Source: Planomicrobium stackebrandtii
GTDB lineage: Bacteria; Bacillota; Bacilli; Bacillales_A; Planococcaceae
DNA length: 64,000 bases
NCBI RefSeq assembly: GCF_030814955.1
Contig: NZ_JAUSWB010000001.1
Location: 124,001 to 188,000 of the forward strand
Direction of reading: 5' to 3'
The notes under the pieces are model-generated. The model saw only the letters and a program-made list of their open reading frames with translations, was not told the DNA's origin and did no database searches. How positions within the stretch are numbered: the stretch's first letter is position 1; each line of letters begins with the position of its first letter. A program made the translations under genes and the position numbers. Positions 1 through 8,238 of this stretch are shown here, in pieces.

Positions 1-568
1 AGAACACAGATTGGAATGGCAACGCCAATAACGTCCGGAGTGATGCCAATATGAGCGGGACCGACTCGCTTTTCATCATGACCCGTGTTTTCGGAGACAC
101 AAACAAGTCCCCGGTGAACAGGCGTCCGGTTGCTTCGTGAAACAAAGCAACGTGGTCGTCTGCGTGACCCGGTGTATGGATGACTTGCCACTCGAGTGTA
201 CGGGAGCGGATTTGGTTGCCAAGTGGCTGTGCTCGAAACGCTTTGCGATTGCCCCACGTAATCTTGCGGTAGTTCGGGTATTCTCCGTCCACTTCCAACC
301 TCTCTATACCGAGCGGATGGATAAAGAGCGGAATGCCTCTATTCTCCTGCAGCCACGCTGCATTACCGGTATGGTCTTCGTGATGATGCGTCAACACCAC
401 TTGATCAAATGAATAATTCTTGAAAAAATCCTTCAACTCTTCCTGCAGCTTTTCAGCACCCGTATCAATCAGCATGCCATCAACCAAATAGACAAATACT
501 TTGCTGCGGGTTTTATCAAGAATTCCTTCCACGCACAGCACCTGATCTTTTTCATATACTTTAATCAT
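1..568 (-). CDS. MBL-fold metallo-hydrolase (partial, 3' end outside window)
   Basis: Reads from ATG at 568 on the complement and is still open at position 1, so the C-terminus is missing. A G-rich ribosome site (AGGGGGG) lies about 8 bases upstream. The visible 189 residues carry the metallo-beta-lactamase fold: HxHxDH zinc motif at residues 61-66 (HHHEDH), a second metal region HTPGH at 131-135 and the GDLF aspartate near 154. Family members are zinc or iron hydrolases of thioesters, lactones or phosphodiesters; glyoxalase II-like enzymes are the closest in motif layout, but the substrate cannot be told. A palindrome at 775-790 lies about 200 bases upstream and recurs upstream of the VOC gene near 4.5 kb. 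Confidence 0.85.
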   Translation of the reverse strand, partial: MIKVYEKDQVLCVEGILDKTRSKVFVYLVDGMLIDTGAEKLQEELKDFFKNYSFDQVVLTHHHEDHTGNAAWLQENRGIPLFIHPLGIERLEVDGEYPNYRKITWGNRKAFRAQPLGNQIRSRTLEWQVIHTPGHADDHVALFHEATGRLFTGDLFVSPKTRVMMKSESVPLILASLRTLLALPFQSVF

Positions 569-774
569 GCTATGTTCCCCCCTATGCTTGAATTTATATA
601 TCCCTGCACTTTTTCTTCATGATACAAAATTTTACAGACTATTGTCATCTATAGCTTTTCAAAATAGTGCAGTTTTGACCGTGATTTTATTGGTCTCTTT
701 TATTGTGATTTTTATGTAAGTTGATGATGTTATTTTTTTGTTGTTACCGTTTTTGATTTTAGTATATATTCCTT

Positions 775-790
775 ATGTAGATTGCTACAT
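775..790 (-). promoter_or_regulatory. Palindromic operator candidate, copy 1
   Basis: Perfect 6-4-6 palindrome ATGTAG-N4-CTACAT, followed on the minus strand by AAGG and an AT-rich TATA segment. The same arrangement (GTTA, N4, ATGTAG, N5, TACATAAGG) recurs at 4587-4602. It lies upstream of the MBL hydrolase starting at 568. Its role as a repressor or activator site is inference. Confidence 0.4.
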
Positions 791-814
791 GGGTAACGAG
801 AAAAAGCAATTAAA

Positions 815-1324
815 TTAGTTGCGACCAAATTTTTCCTTGAACTCTACAATTTCCTGTTGGTTTGTCAGAACTGCCGTTTTTTCAGGGAAGAATTTCAGCT
901 GCTGCATGAATTCCGGTTTCATGACCTTTTCAAAATAACGGTTCCATCCATACATTTTTCTGAGCATGGCTAGACTTGGTCTGTAATTGGACTGCTCTTT
1001 CCCGGCCTTCTGCTTCAGATACCGGCTAATGAAACGAAACGTTCTCGTGTGATATGGTATATCCAGAAAAACGACGGCGTCAGCCTCCTGGAGAGCCCTT
1101 TCTGTCCAGCCGATATGGACCCCTTCAATGATCCAGTCAGCCTGTTCAACTGCAAAAATAAACTCCAGATCTCTCACAGATTCGGAGTTGCGGATGTCTC
1201 CCCCTTCCTGCCGCTGCCAAACAAAATTGTCTGTTTCAAAATGTGGAATATTCAATTGGCATGATAATTGACGAGCCAACGTGGTTTTTCCGCTCCCTAC
1301 AGAACCGATGATGTAAATTTTCAT
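815..1324 (-). CDS. P-loop nucleoside kinase-like protein (FlaR / DNA topology modulation family)
   Basis: 169 residues, the usual length for this adenylate-kinase-like family. Walker A GSVGSGKT is at residues 7-14 right after the first strand. Further on are the acidic loop around ETDNFVW, the GVHIGW segment and the VVFLDIP strand that in this family forms Walker B. B. subtilis and other Bacillota members are often annotated FlaR or topology modulation protein, but sequence only supports a small cytosolic ATP-dependent kinase of unknown substrate. The ATG overlaps the stop of the SRPBCC gene upstream by four bases (ATGA), so the two are translationally coupled and form an operon with the second SRPBCC gene. 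Confidence 0.75.
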   Translation of the reverse strand: MKIYIIGSVGSGKTTLARQLSCQLNIPHFETDNFVWQRQEGGDIRNSESVRDLEFIFAVEQADWIIEGVHIGWTERALQEADAVVFLDIPYHTRTFRFISRYLKQKAGKEQSNYRPSLAMLRKMYGWNRYFEKVMKPEFMQQLKFFPEKTAVLTNQQEIVEFKEKFGRN

Positions 1325-1770
1325 GATTCCGCCGCCTCTGCCACCCGCACCATCAGTTCTTCCACTTCCTGCTGGCTGCTGTTTTGCTTGTCAAGCTTCA
1401 GCAAGGTCCGTCCGACCAGGTTGGCCCCTGTATTCGATCCACTGTACACAAAAAGGGTCTTTTCTTCGTCTATTCGGGACAGCGCAAAACTTAGAGAAAT
1501 TTGGAATAATCCAGCCGCGACAAAACCGATGTCTTTTCGCTTTTGCTGCGGGGAGTCCTCGTATGCGGTGATTTCCATGACATAGCTCACCACACGTTGG
1601 CCCATCCGGTTTTGCTGTGCGTATTTGGAACCGACTTGATTGGGCGGCCCTTCAACCAATTGATGCTTTTCCAGCTGCGGCATAATCAGCTGCAGCTGTT
1701 CATCTGAAAACAAATCCCATACTTTGTCTATGGGCGCATCGATTATACGTTGTTCACTCCACTGGACCAT
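1321..1770 (-). CDS. SRPBCC-family protein, copy 1
   Basis: 149 residues with the START-like (SRPBCC, polyketide cyclase/CoxG) pattern: an N-terminal strand with IIDAPIDKVWDLFSD, a central antiparallel sheet and a C-terminal helix. The family binds hydrophobic ligands; no ligand can be assigned. It is a tandem paralogue of the gene 15 bases upstream (1786-2238): both begin MV-K/Q-W, then IDA-x-I-x-x-VW-x-LF, and share P-x-x-E-x-H and GN/GS-x-N-x-G segments. The ribosome site AGGGGGG precedes the ATG. The 3' end overlaps the P-loop kinase gene by four bases. Confidence 0.8.
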   Translation of the reverse strand: MVQWSEQRIIDAPIDKVWDLFSDEQLQLIMPQLEKHQLVEGPPNQVGSKYAQQNRMGQRVVSYVMEITAYEDSPQQKRKDIGFVAAGLFQISLSFALSRIDEEKTLFVYSGSNTGANLVGRTLLKLDKQNSSQQEVEELMVRVAEAAES

Positions 1771-1785
1771 CCAGATCCCCCCTGT

Positions 1786-2238
1786 CTACAATTTCAAAGC
1801 TTCGTCCCGCACGCGCTCCATAAATGCCGTTACGGTCTGCTGGCGGGTCTTCTTGCTGCCGGACAGCAGCATGGCCTTGCCCATCAGCCCTTTGCCCTTA
1901 TTGGTCCCCTCGTAAATGAACCTTGTCTTGTTTTCCCCTTCTTTCAAAAGCGTAAATGAATAAAACACTTGAAAGCTTTGTCCCATGTCAAATTGGGTTT
2001 GCTTGAGCTTCTTTTCCGGCAGGTCTTCGTAGCCCACCGTTTCAACAATATAGGTCTGCAGTTGATTGCCTTCGTGGTAGCTTTGGGCATGTTTGGCCCC
2101 AAGCTGATCAGGGCTGTTTTCCAGCAGGATATGCTCTTCCACTTTCGGCATGAGTTTTTGGATATTTTCATCTTGGAACAAGCTCCAGACATTTTCAATC
2201 GAAGCATCAATAGTCATTTCTTCTTTCCATTTCACCAT
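1786..2238 (-). CDS. SRPBCC-family protein, copy 2
   Basis: 150 residues, SRPBCC/START-like fold, first gene of a three-gene operon with copy 1 and the P-loop kinase. GGAGGAG lies eight bases before the ATG. It aligns end to end with copy 1, which points to a local tandem duplication followed by marked divergence. The cavity-lining helix at the C-terminus (residues about 130-148) is present in both, so both are likely folded and able to bind ligand. Function is unknown. Confidence 0.8.
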   Translation of the reverse strand: MVKWKEEMTIDASIENVWSLFQDENIQKLMPKVEEHILLENSPDQLGAKHAQSYHEGNQLQTYIVETVGYEDLPEKKLKQTQFDMGQSFQVFYSFTLLKEGENKTRFIYEGTNKGKGLMGKAMLLSGSKKTRQQTVTAFMERVRDEALKL

Positions 2239-2425
2239 ATTTATATCTCCTCCAGTTTTGACTGTCTCTCAGACATTATCCCATGAGCAGGGCCGATATT
2301 CACGCGTCGTCTTCTTGTTATAGAGATTGGCTCGTGTGATCGCTGTTCACGACAGTCTGTTTGGAAACAACAGCTTGAATTTATCACCAGCATGTCTATA
2401 ATGAAAACAGGAACGGAGTGATCGA

Positions 2426-2614
2426 ATGAAGACGGCAACCATCCTGATCCTGCTCATTATTGTGATGCATGCCATTACTGCAGTGAACACACTGGTTTTT
2501 AACGGCATGCTGGCTGACTTGGTATTTTGGTTCAATTCAGCCCTATTCATGGGAGCGCTGGCTGTATACGTTTCGCGCATGGACAAAGACAAAAGAGCGG
2601 CAGAGAAAAAATGA
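2426..2614 (+). CDS. Small two-helix membrane protein
   Basis: 62 residues with GGAG eight bases before the ATG. Residues 4-24 and 33-51 are hydrophobic helices, followed by a charged tail ending in EKK. It runs against all its neighbours, and the hairpin at 2619-2684 begins just after its stop. I do not recognise a family; a small integral membrane protein is all that can be said. Confidence 0.6.
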   Translation: MKTATILILLIIVMHAITAVNTLVFNGMLADLVFWFNSALFMGALAVYVSRMDKDKRAAEKK

Positions 2615-2618
2615 CAAA

Positions 2619-2684
2619 AGCCAACACCCCGATTTGGGAAGCGCCCTGGAATGCCAGAGTTTCTCTCGACTCGGGGTGTTGGCT
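2619..2684. terminator. Long-armed inverted repeat / terminator
   Basis: Perfect 14-base arms (AGCCAACACCCCGA at 2619-2632 and its complement at 2671-2684) around a 38-base loop. On the minus strand it is followed by TTTTGTC then T-rich DNA, fitting termination of the CXXC protein gene; on the plus strand it follows the small membrane protein gene. Confidence 0.65.
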
Positions 2685-2690
2685 CGATTT

Positions 2691-2987
2691 CTACCAAAGC
2701 GGTTCCTGCTTGTTTGACAGTTTGATCGTAAAGGGAAGAATAACCAGCAAGAACAGAACCAGCAAAATTCCTGACAAAATATAAAAAACCTGAACCCAAT
2801 CGAATAATGAACCTGATGCCACCAGGATAACTACAGGAATCATATAAAAGAAATAAGGTCCTGTTCTCGATTTTACTGAAACATATTGTCTTTTGCTGCA
2901 ATTCGAACATAGCTTGTTGCCCTTAAAACTCAGTTTAAGCGTCTCAATCCAACTCCATTGGCAGTTGCAGTTTTGGCAGGATGGCAT
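2691..2987 (-). CDS. CXXC-20-CXXC family membrane protein, copy 1
   Basis: 98 residues from the ATG at 2987, chosen because AAAGGA lies nine bases upstream and the protein then begins MPSCQNC like its paralogue; an in-frame ATG at 3005 would put the ribosome site inside the gene. Two CxxC pairs (CQNC and CSNC) about 20 residues apart form a predicted zinc ribbon, followed by KRQYVS and two transmembrane helices. This matches the TIGR04104 type of small Bacillota proteins of unknown role. A second copy is at 40606-40839. Confidence 0.75.
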   Translation of the reverse strand: MPSCQNCNCQWSWIETLKLSFKGNKLCSNCSKRQYVSVKSRTGPYFFYMIPVVILVASGSLFDWVQVFYILSGILLVLFLLVILPFTIKLSNKQEPLW

Positions 2988-3034
2988 CACGTTCATTCCT
3001 TTCATCTAAAAGTTGAATCCTTGATAAGTTAAAG

Positions 3035-3256
3035 TTACGCCTTATCCTGTGTTTTCTGGGTCAGGTAGAGAATTCCCATCACAGTCGGCGGGATCATCGG
3101 CAGCAGGAAGCTTAAATTGCCAAAGAAAAGGAACGGAGCCACCAATGCACCACCACCAAAAAGCAATAAACCCAGTGACCTATTCTTAACGCCATTAAAC
3201 AGCATTAAAAGTCCTGTTATCCCAATTGTGATGAAAAATATAATGATCCAATTCAT
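3035..3256 (-). CDS. Small integral membrane protein
   Basis: 73 residues from ATG at 3256, which has an eight-G ribosome site five bases upstream; an earlier in-frame ATG at 3334 lacks one. Almost the whole protein is hydrophobic: helices at about residues 2-20, 27-43 and 47-64, with a short charged C-terminus (TQKTQDKA). No family recognised. It stands alone between the CXXC gene and a phosphatase gene on the same strand. Confidence 0.6.
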   Translation of the reverse strand: MNWIIIFFITIGITGLLMLFNGVKNRSLGLLLFGGGALVAPFLFFGNLSFLLPMIPPTVMGILYLTQKTQDKA

Positions 3257-3349
3257 ATCTACCCCCCCCAACAGGTTTAAGAAGCCCGAATGTTCCGTCA
3301 TTTTCAGTGTAACCTTTTTCCAATTAAAAACCAAATGACTCTTTAAAAT

Positions 3350-3400
3350 AAAGAACCACCCACGTACCAGGTTTAATGCCGGGTGCGGGGGTGGTTCTTT
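3350..3400 (-). terminator. Rho-independent terminator after histidine phosphatase gene
   Basis: Arms AAAGAACCACCC (3350-3361) and GGGTGGTTCTTT (3389-3400); on the minus strand the stem is followed by ATTTTAAAG. It lies directly downstream of the stop at 3426. Confidence 0.75.
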
Positions 3401-3425
3401 GATGCTGCTTGTTAAAAGTTAAAAC

Positions 3426-4013
3426 TTACCGCTCGCTCATGGAAGGCTCCAAATGGCTAACCTGGTTGTAGTTTTGGATCACCCAATTGTTCTGGTCAAA
3501 ATGAATATGGCTCAGGCAGGCATTCAACAGGCGTGTTTTGCCAGATCCGATTTCGCCATCAGACAATTTGCCAAGCAAGGCATTGATGACGCCGCCGTGG
3601 GAAACGAGCAAAACCCGCTTGTCCGGATAACGGTCATTGATAATTTTCAAGCCCGTAGCTAAACGCTCACTAAACAAACTATTATCTTCCTGGTTCGGAT
3701 AAAGCCGGTCAGGAAAAGTAAGGGCGCGCTCTTCAAAGGTTAAACCTTCCGCGTCGCCAAAATGCTTTTCTGCAAACTCTTCCATTTCGACAAGCGGCAA
3801 TTCCAGGGTTTTATTGATAATTTCAGCGGTGCGCCGTGCGCGCTGGAGCGGACTTGTGATGATGAGGTCCCAGTCAGAGGCAGCTAAATACGCCCCGCAT
3901 TGCACGGCCTGCTGTGTACCGGTTGCATTCAACGGGATATCCGTTTTCCCCTGAATTTTTCCCTGGGCATTCCAGTCGGTTTCACCATGGCGAATCAGGC
4001 AAACAATGGTCAT
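3426..4013 (-). CDS. Histidine phosphatase family protein (phosphoglycerate mutase-like)
   Basis: 195 residues, typical of the family. The catalytic motif RHGETDWN is at residues 8-15, with His9 the phospho-acceptor. Later come the second arginine region (SPLQRARRTAEI), the acid residue segment EKHFGDAEG and the second histidine in VSHGGVINAL. Cytosolic, no signal peptide. Family members are broad phosphatases, cobalamin-pathway CobC or phosphoglycerate mutases; gene context does not choose among them. The ribosome site GAGGGG precedes the ATG and a terminator follows. Confidence 0.88.
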   Translation of the reverse strand: MTIVCLIRHGETDWNAQGKIQGKTDIPLNATGTQQAVQCGAYLAASDWDLIITSPLQRARRTAEIINKTLELPLVEMEEFAEKHFGDAEGLTFEERALTFPDRLYPNQEDNSLFSERLATGLKIINDRYPDKRVLLVSHGGVINALLGKLSDGEIGSGKTRLLNACLSHIHFDQNNWVIQNYNQVSHLEPSMSER

Positions 4014-4116
4014 ATTTAGTCACCCCTCGATTAATTGTTAATATTCCTCCATAGTAACACAAAACGGCATTCTGCTCACCCGAAAAGCTTGGCGTAGAGG
4101 GGTTAAAGGATCCATA

Positions 4117-4494
4117 TCAGTAGTTCGACAATTCAATCAGGTTGCCATCGGGATCCCGTATATAAAGAGAGTTAATTTCTCCCTGTGCGCCTGTCCGTTT
4201 AACCGGCCCTTCTTCAACCGATATACCCGACGCCTCTAAATGATCCATCACAGCAGGCAGCGCTGTCTCAGTGATAAAACACAGATCACCGCTTCCCGCT
4301 GTCGGTCGAGCCGCTTTGGGTATAAATTCATTGCCTGCTTCGTGAAGATTGATTTTCTGTTGGCCGAACGTTAGCGCAGTCCTCCCTTCCCCGAAACGGA
4401 CAATCCCCATACCCAGTACTTCTTCATAAAATGCACAACTTTTCTCAATGGATGCAACGGTCAAAACCAAATGATCCAATCGACTGATGTTCAT
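4117..4494 (-). CDS. VOC-family (glyoxalase/bleomycin-resistance fold) protein
   Basis: 125 residues with two beta-alpha-beta-beta-beta modules. The metal ligands expected for the family are visible: His8 (LDHLV), His51 (INLHE) and Glu121 in the C-terminal LIELSNY strand; the DPDGN turn just before it is diagnostic. The closest known type is the single-domain YwkD/STM3117 style glyoxalase-like protein. Substrate unknown; glyoxalase I or a dioxygenase are possible. AAGGGG precedes the ATG. A palindrome at 4587-4602 lies about 95 bases upstream and matches one upstream of the MBL hydrolase near position 568. Confidence 0.85.
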   Translation of the reverse strand: MNISRLDHLVLTVASIEKSCAFYEEVLGMGIVRFGEGRTALTFGQQKINLHEAGNEFIPKAARPTAGSGDLCFITETALPAVMDHLEASGISVEEGPVKRTGAQGEINSLYIRDPDGNLIELSNY

Positions 4495-4586
4495 GCAGAC
4501 ACCCCTTTTTAGAATTTTAGATTTGGGTCTTGTATACCCTATTTTTTTACTTAGTGGCTGTATTTGAATTGATTTTATAAACCCTT

Positions 4587-4602
4587 ATGTAAGTAACTAC
4601 AT
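4587..4602 (-). promoter_or_regulatory. Palindromic operator candidate, copy 2
   Basis: ATGTA-N6-TACAT palindrome with the same flanks as 775-790 (GTTA before, AAGG and a TATAAA-like segment after, reading the minus strand). It sits upstream of the VOC gene. Conservation of both palindrome and flanks is visible; its regulator is unknown. Confidence 0.4.
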
Positions 4603-4651
4603 TTATAACCGAAAACCCATTACCCATCTTTCAAAACCAAATTTATGCAGT

Positions 4652-4677
4652 AAAAAACCCCTACACCTTCATAGGGG
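4652..4677 (-). terminator. Rho-independent terminator after NTF2-like gene
   Basis: Stem CCCCTA/TAGGGG (4658-4663 and 4672-4677) with an eight-base loop, followed on the minus strand by six T. It lies 17 bases past the stop at 4694. Confidence 0.85.
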
Positions 4678-4693
4678 AACAACTTCCAACTAT

Positions 4694-5056
4694 TCATTCT
4701 TTTATTTCGATGACAAAAGTCGTCAGTTCTTTAACTTTTTTGCCGTCCATGACGTAGAAATCGCAGTAGGCATAAATTTTCGGTTGGCCGGCATTCCCTT
4801 TCTTTTTCATGGTGCCTTTTACGGCAGCTTCCCCATTTGAAGCGACAGAAAAGTCAATAACAAAATCCACGTCTTGATAGCCGTCCTCTAATCCAAATGC
4901 TGCATCCAAAAATGCCGGTTTCCCAATGATTGGCTCTGAACCGATAATGGTCCACACAACATCCTCCGAAATATGATCTTCAATAAATTGCCGGTCTCCG
5001 TGAAAGAAAGCACTATTGAAATGGCAGAAAAAATCAGTGTTTTTTACTGCTGTCAT
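4694..5056 (-). CDS. NTF2-like / SnoaL-type small protein
   Basis: 120 residues with the cone-shaped NTF2 fold pattern: N-terminal helices (FFCHFNSAFFHGD), ISEDVVWTIIG strand, GKPAFLDA helix, then three long strands ending in ELTTFVIEIKE. Proteins of this fold are small hydrolases, isomerases or ligand-binding proteins. No catalytic residues stand out. AAGGAG precedes the ATG. The gene is monocistronic, with its own terminator. Function not assigned. Confidence 0.7.
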   Translation of the reverse strand: MTAVKNTDFFCHFNSAFFHGDRQFIEDHISEDVVWTIIGSEPIIGKPAFLDAAFGLEDGYQDVDFVIDFSVASNGEAAVKGTMKKKGNAGQPKIYAYCDFYVMDGKKVKELTTFVIEIKE

Positions 5057-5358
5057 TGCCAGCCGCTCCTTCCGGTCGTGTTATTCCTTTCTCTTGTGTA
5101 ACCGATACCCAGCATTGCCTGCTGTTTGTAAATTCATTGCACTCTTATAATGGTCAAGTTTAAGGACGATCAAATACCAACTGCTCCCACGAGATCCCCT
5201 AAAAACACTGTAATCGAACTTTTCACCTCTTCCCCCTCATTTATCCTTAAACGGCTCCATCTGCGGCTCCAACTGTATTTATTCAATACCCAAATTCTAT
5301 TAAAATCAGTCGTGATTCCCCTTTTCCGAGAGATTTTTTTGCATTTTCTACAACAAAA

Positions 5359-5390
5359 AACCGCTTCAGGATGTCAGTCCTGAAACGGTT
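5359..5390 (-). terminator. Terminator of the fruRKA operon
   Basis: 13-base arms (5359-5371 and 5378-5390, one wobble) with a six-base loop, followed on the minus strand by TTTTTTG. It begins six bases after the fruA stop. Confidence 0.88.
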
Positions 5391-5395
5391 GGAGA

Positions 5396-7309
5396 TTATG
5401 CGGCTACTGCCACACGTTTTTTCAATGTACCAGCAACAAGTGCAGTTACGACCGCACCGGCTATAATGGCTACAGCATACATCAAGATGCTGCCAACGCC
5501 GCCGTCAACCAGACCGACAACAAAGACGCCGCCATGAGGAGCGCGCAGCCCGATATCAAACAGCATCACCAATGCTCCAGTGACGGATGCTCCCGCTACT
5601 GTAGCTGGGATGACACGAGCCGGATCGGCTGCGGCAAACGGAATCACGCCTTCTGTGATAAAGCAGGCACCGAGCACGTATGCCGTTTTGCCGGCTTCAC
5701 GTTCCGGTTTCGTGAATTTATTTTTGAATAGCGTCGTAGCAAGTGCCAAACCAAGCGGAGGAACCATTCCGGCCGCCATGACCGTTGCCATAAAGTTGAA
5801 GTTTTGCGCATCCAGCATCGCAATGCCGAATGTGTAAGCTGCTTTGTTGATGGGACCACCCATATCGATCGCCATCATGCCGCCAAGCAGCAATCCGACA
5901 AGCACCAAGTTCGTGCCGCCTAAGCTTTCAAGGAAAGAAGAAATAGCAGTGTAGACTTTCGTCAGCTGTGGATTCACAAGCATCATGACGATACCGGTAA
6001 TGGCGATTGCAAAGACTGGATAGAATAAGACCGGTTTCAGGCCTTCCAAGGAATTCGGCAAACCGGAAAACACTTTTTTGACCAACAGCGTCACATAACC
6101 GGCAAGGAAACCAGCGATCAATCCGCCAAGGAATCCGGAACCACCGTTTGCTTCTTCAACACCGGTAACCGTAATGGCAATCAAACCACCGATCATACCT
6201 GGTGCAAATCCGGGACGATCAGCAATACTCATGGCGATAAAGCCGGCAAGTACTGGAACCATTAAGAAGAAGGCATTGCCGCCGCCGATGGTATTGAGCA
6301 TAGCAGCAAATTCATTGTATTCAGGGCTGTCAGGATTTGAAGCGTTGATGCCCCAGAAAAATGAGATGGCAATGAGGATACCGCCACCGACCACAAACGG
6401 CAGCATATTGGATACGCCGTTCATCAAGTGCTTATAAAATCCGCCTTTGGTTTCACCCGTATCGGCTTCGTCTTTTGATTTGTCGTGCTTGTAGGTCGGT
6501 GCATCACCTGTTACGGCACGGTTCAACAAATTGTCCGTTTCGTAGATCGCTTTGCCGACGCCCGTTTGGATTACCGGTTTGCCGTCAAAACGGCTCATTT
6601 CGACTTTCGTGTCTGCCGCTACAATAATGGCATCCGCTCCGGCAATGTCTTCAGCGGTCAACCGGTTTTTCACGCCGCTCGAGCCGTTGGTTTCCACTTT
6701 CAACGCGATGCCCAGTTCTTTGGCGCGTTCATTCAGTTTCTCAGCCGCCATATACGTATGCGCAATACCGGTCGGACAAGCGGTAACCGCTAAAATTTTC
6801 TGTTGGGTGCTGTCAGCCGGAATATTTTCCGCTGCTGTTTCAGGTTGATCAACCGATGCCTCTTTAGCAGAGACTACATCGAGCACTTCCTGCTTTGACT
6901 GGGCTGCCAGGATGTTCGTGCGGAATTTGTCATCCATCAGGAACGTAGCGAGGCGTGACAGCGCCTCCAAATGATCATCATTTGCGCCTTCGCTTGCAGC
7001 GATCATAAAGAACAGGTTAGCCGGCTGGCCATCCAGCGACTTAAAATCAAGTCCATCAGTTGCACGACCAAATGCGATGGCTGGCGATTTTACCGCAGAT
7101 GACTTGGCGTGCGGAATGGCGATGCCGTCCCCAATGCCGGTGGTGCTTTGGCTTTCGCGTTCCAAAATAGCGGCCGTGAATGCACGTTTGTCCGATAATT
7201 TGCCGGCGCGGTCCAATTGAGACGCCAGTTCTTCCAGCACCTCTTGTTTTGTGGTGGCGGAAAGGTTCAGGACAATGGTTTCTTCAGTTAAAAGCTGAGT
7301 GATTTTCAT
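5396..7309 (-). CDS. fruA: PTS fructose permease, EIIABC
   Basis: 637 residues carrying all three fructose-family domains in the order A-B-C. EIIA occupies residues about 1-145 with phospho-histidine His67 (GIAIPHAKS); EIIB about 170-275 with phospho-cysteine Cys178 (AVTACPTGIAHT); EIIC about 295-632 with eight or more membrane helices and the conserved DMGGPINKAA and GLRAPHGG segments. It imports fructose as fructose-1-phosphate using phosphate from HPr, encoded by the divergent ptsH. The ATG overlaps the fruK stop by four bases. Last gene of fruR-fruK-fruA, followed by a strong terminator. Confidence 0.96.
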   Translation of the reverse strand: MKITQLLTEETIVLNLSATTKQEVLEELASQLDRAGKLSDKRAFTAAILERESQSTTGIGDGIAIPHAKSSAVKSPAIAFGRATDGLDFKSLDGQPANLFFMIAASEGANDDHLEALSRLATFLMDDKFRTNILAAQSKQEVLDVVSAKEASVDQPETAAENIPADSTQQKILAVTACPTGIAHTYMAAEKLNERAKELGIALKVETNGSSGVKNRLTAEDIAGADAIIVAADTKVEMSRFDGKPVIQTGVGKAIYETDNLLNRAVTGDAPTYKHDKSKDEADTGETKGGFYKHLMNGVSNMLPFVVGGGILIAISFFWGINASNPDSPEYNEFAAMLNTIGGGNAFFLMVPVLAGFIAMSIADRPGFAPGMIGGLIAITVTGVEEANGGSGFLGGLIAGFLAGYVTLLVKKVFSGLPNSLEGLKPVLFYPVFAIAITGIVMMLVNPQLTKVYTAISSFLESLGGTNLVLVGLLLGGMMAIDMGGPINKAAYTFGIAMLDAQNFNFMATVMAAGMVPPLGLALATTLFKNKFTKPEREAGKTAYVLGACFITEGVIPFAAADPARVIPATVAGASVTGALVMLFDIGLRAPHGGVFVVGLVDGGVGSILMYAVAIIAGAVVTALVAGTLKKRVAVAA

Positions 7310-8238
7310 TTCGTCACATCCTTTTCTTCATATGGGTAAATCTCTACTTCCGCGAGCAATTTTTCAACGTCTTCCTTGCGGCATAAATCCGATCGGAAAG
7401 CGGTTGCACTGCCGCTTGCAACACCATAGCGGAATGCCAGCGCAGGATCTTGGTCTGTCGCATAGGAAGCGATAAAGCCGGATACCAGCGAATCGCCGGA
7501 ACCGACGGTGTTGACGACAGTCCCTTGCGGCGCTTTCGCCATCAGGGCTGTGTCTTTGGTTACGAGCAGCGCCCCGTCTCCGCCCATGGAAACGACAACA
7601 TGTTCAGTTCCCTGTGCCACTAGCTTGCTGGCATAAAAGTAGGCATCCCGGAGGCTCGTGATCTCCACGCCAAACAACTCACCCAGTTCCTGCTGGTTCG
7701 GCTTTATCAGGAAAACCGGTGTAGCCACCAGGCTTTCCAGTGCCGGGCCGGACGTATCAAGCACAAACCGGACTCCGTTCGCCTGGCAGATGGTCGCCAG
7801 CTCTACAAAGTAATCGGCAGGGATAGAGCCTGGCAGACTGCCGGCCAAAACGAACCAGTCATTCTCGTTCATTGCCTGTACTTTTTGGGTCAATGCCGCC
7901 AGTTGCGCCGCGTCCAGTTCTGGGCCCGGGCCATTCAGCTCGGTTTCCTTATCCGATTTTATTTTGACATTGATGCGGGTAATTTGGGCTGTCTGGATAA
8001 AATCCGCAGCGACCCCTTCATTTTTTAGAAATTCTTCTATATAGTTGCCGGTAAAGCCGCCGGCATAGCCAAGCGCTTTGTTGGAGATGCCCAGCCGCTT
8101 CAGGACGCGGGATACATTGATGCCTTTTCCTCCGGGGTAGTAGTAAACCTCTTCAGAACGGTTCAGTTTCCCGCTTTCAAATTCGGGTACATATACTGTG
8201 TAATCGATGGAAGGCGTAATTGTGCAGGTGTATATCAT
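7306..8238 (-). CDS. fruK: 1-phosphofructokinase
   Basis: 310 residues, PfkB family. The first signature PGGKGINVSRVLKRLG lies near residues 38-53 and the second, NTVGSGDSLVSGF, near 245-257 with the catalytic Asp. It phosphorylates fructose-1-phosphate made by FruA to fructose-1,6-bisphosphate. Both ends overlap neighbours by four bases (ATGA), so fruR, fruK and fruA are translationally coupled. The context makes 1-phosphofructokinase much more likely than tagatose-6-phosphate kinase. Confidence 0.95.
   Translation of the reverse strand: MIYTCTITPSIDYTVYVPEFESGKLNRSEEVYYYPGGKGINVSRVLKRLGISNKALGYAGGFTGNYIEEFLKNEGVAADFIQTAQITRINVKIKSDKETELNGPGPELDAAQLAALTQKVQAMNENDWFVLAGSLPGSIPADYFVELATICQANGVRFVLDTSGPALESLVATPVFLIKPNQQELGELFGVEITSLRDAYFYASKLVAQGTEHVVVSMGGDGALLVTKDTALMAKAPQGTVVNTVGSGDSLVSGFIASYATDQDPALAFRYGVASGSATAFRSDLCRKEDVEKLLAEVEIYPYEEKDVTK

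Noticed and set aside
5150..5383. 77-codon plus-strand frame before fruA terminator
   Set aside because: No ribosome site, no family features, and it reads through the fruA terminator.
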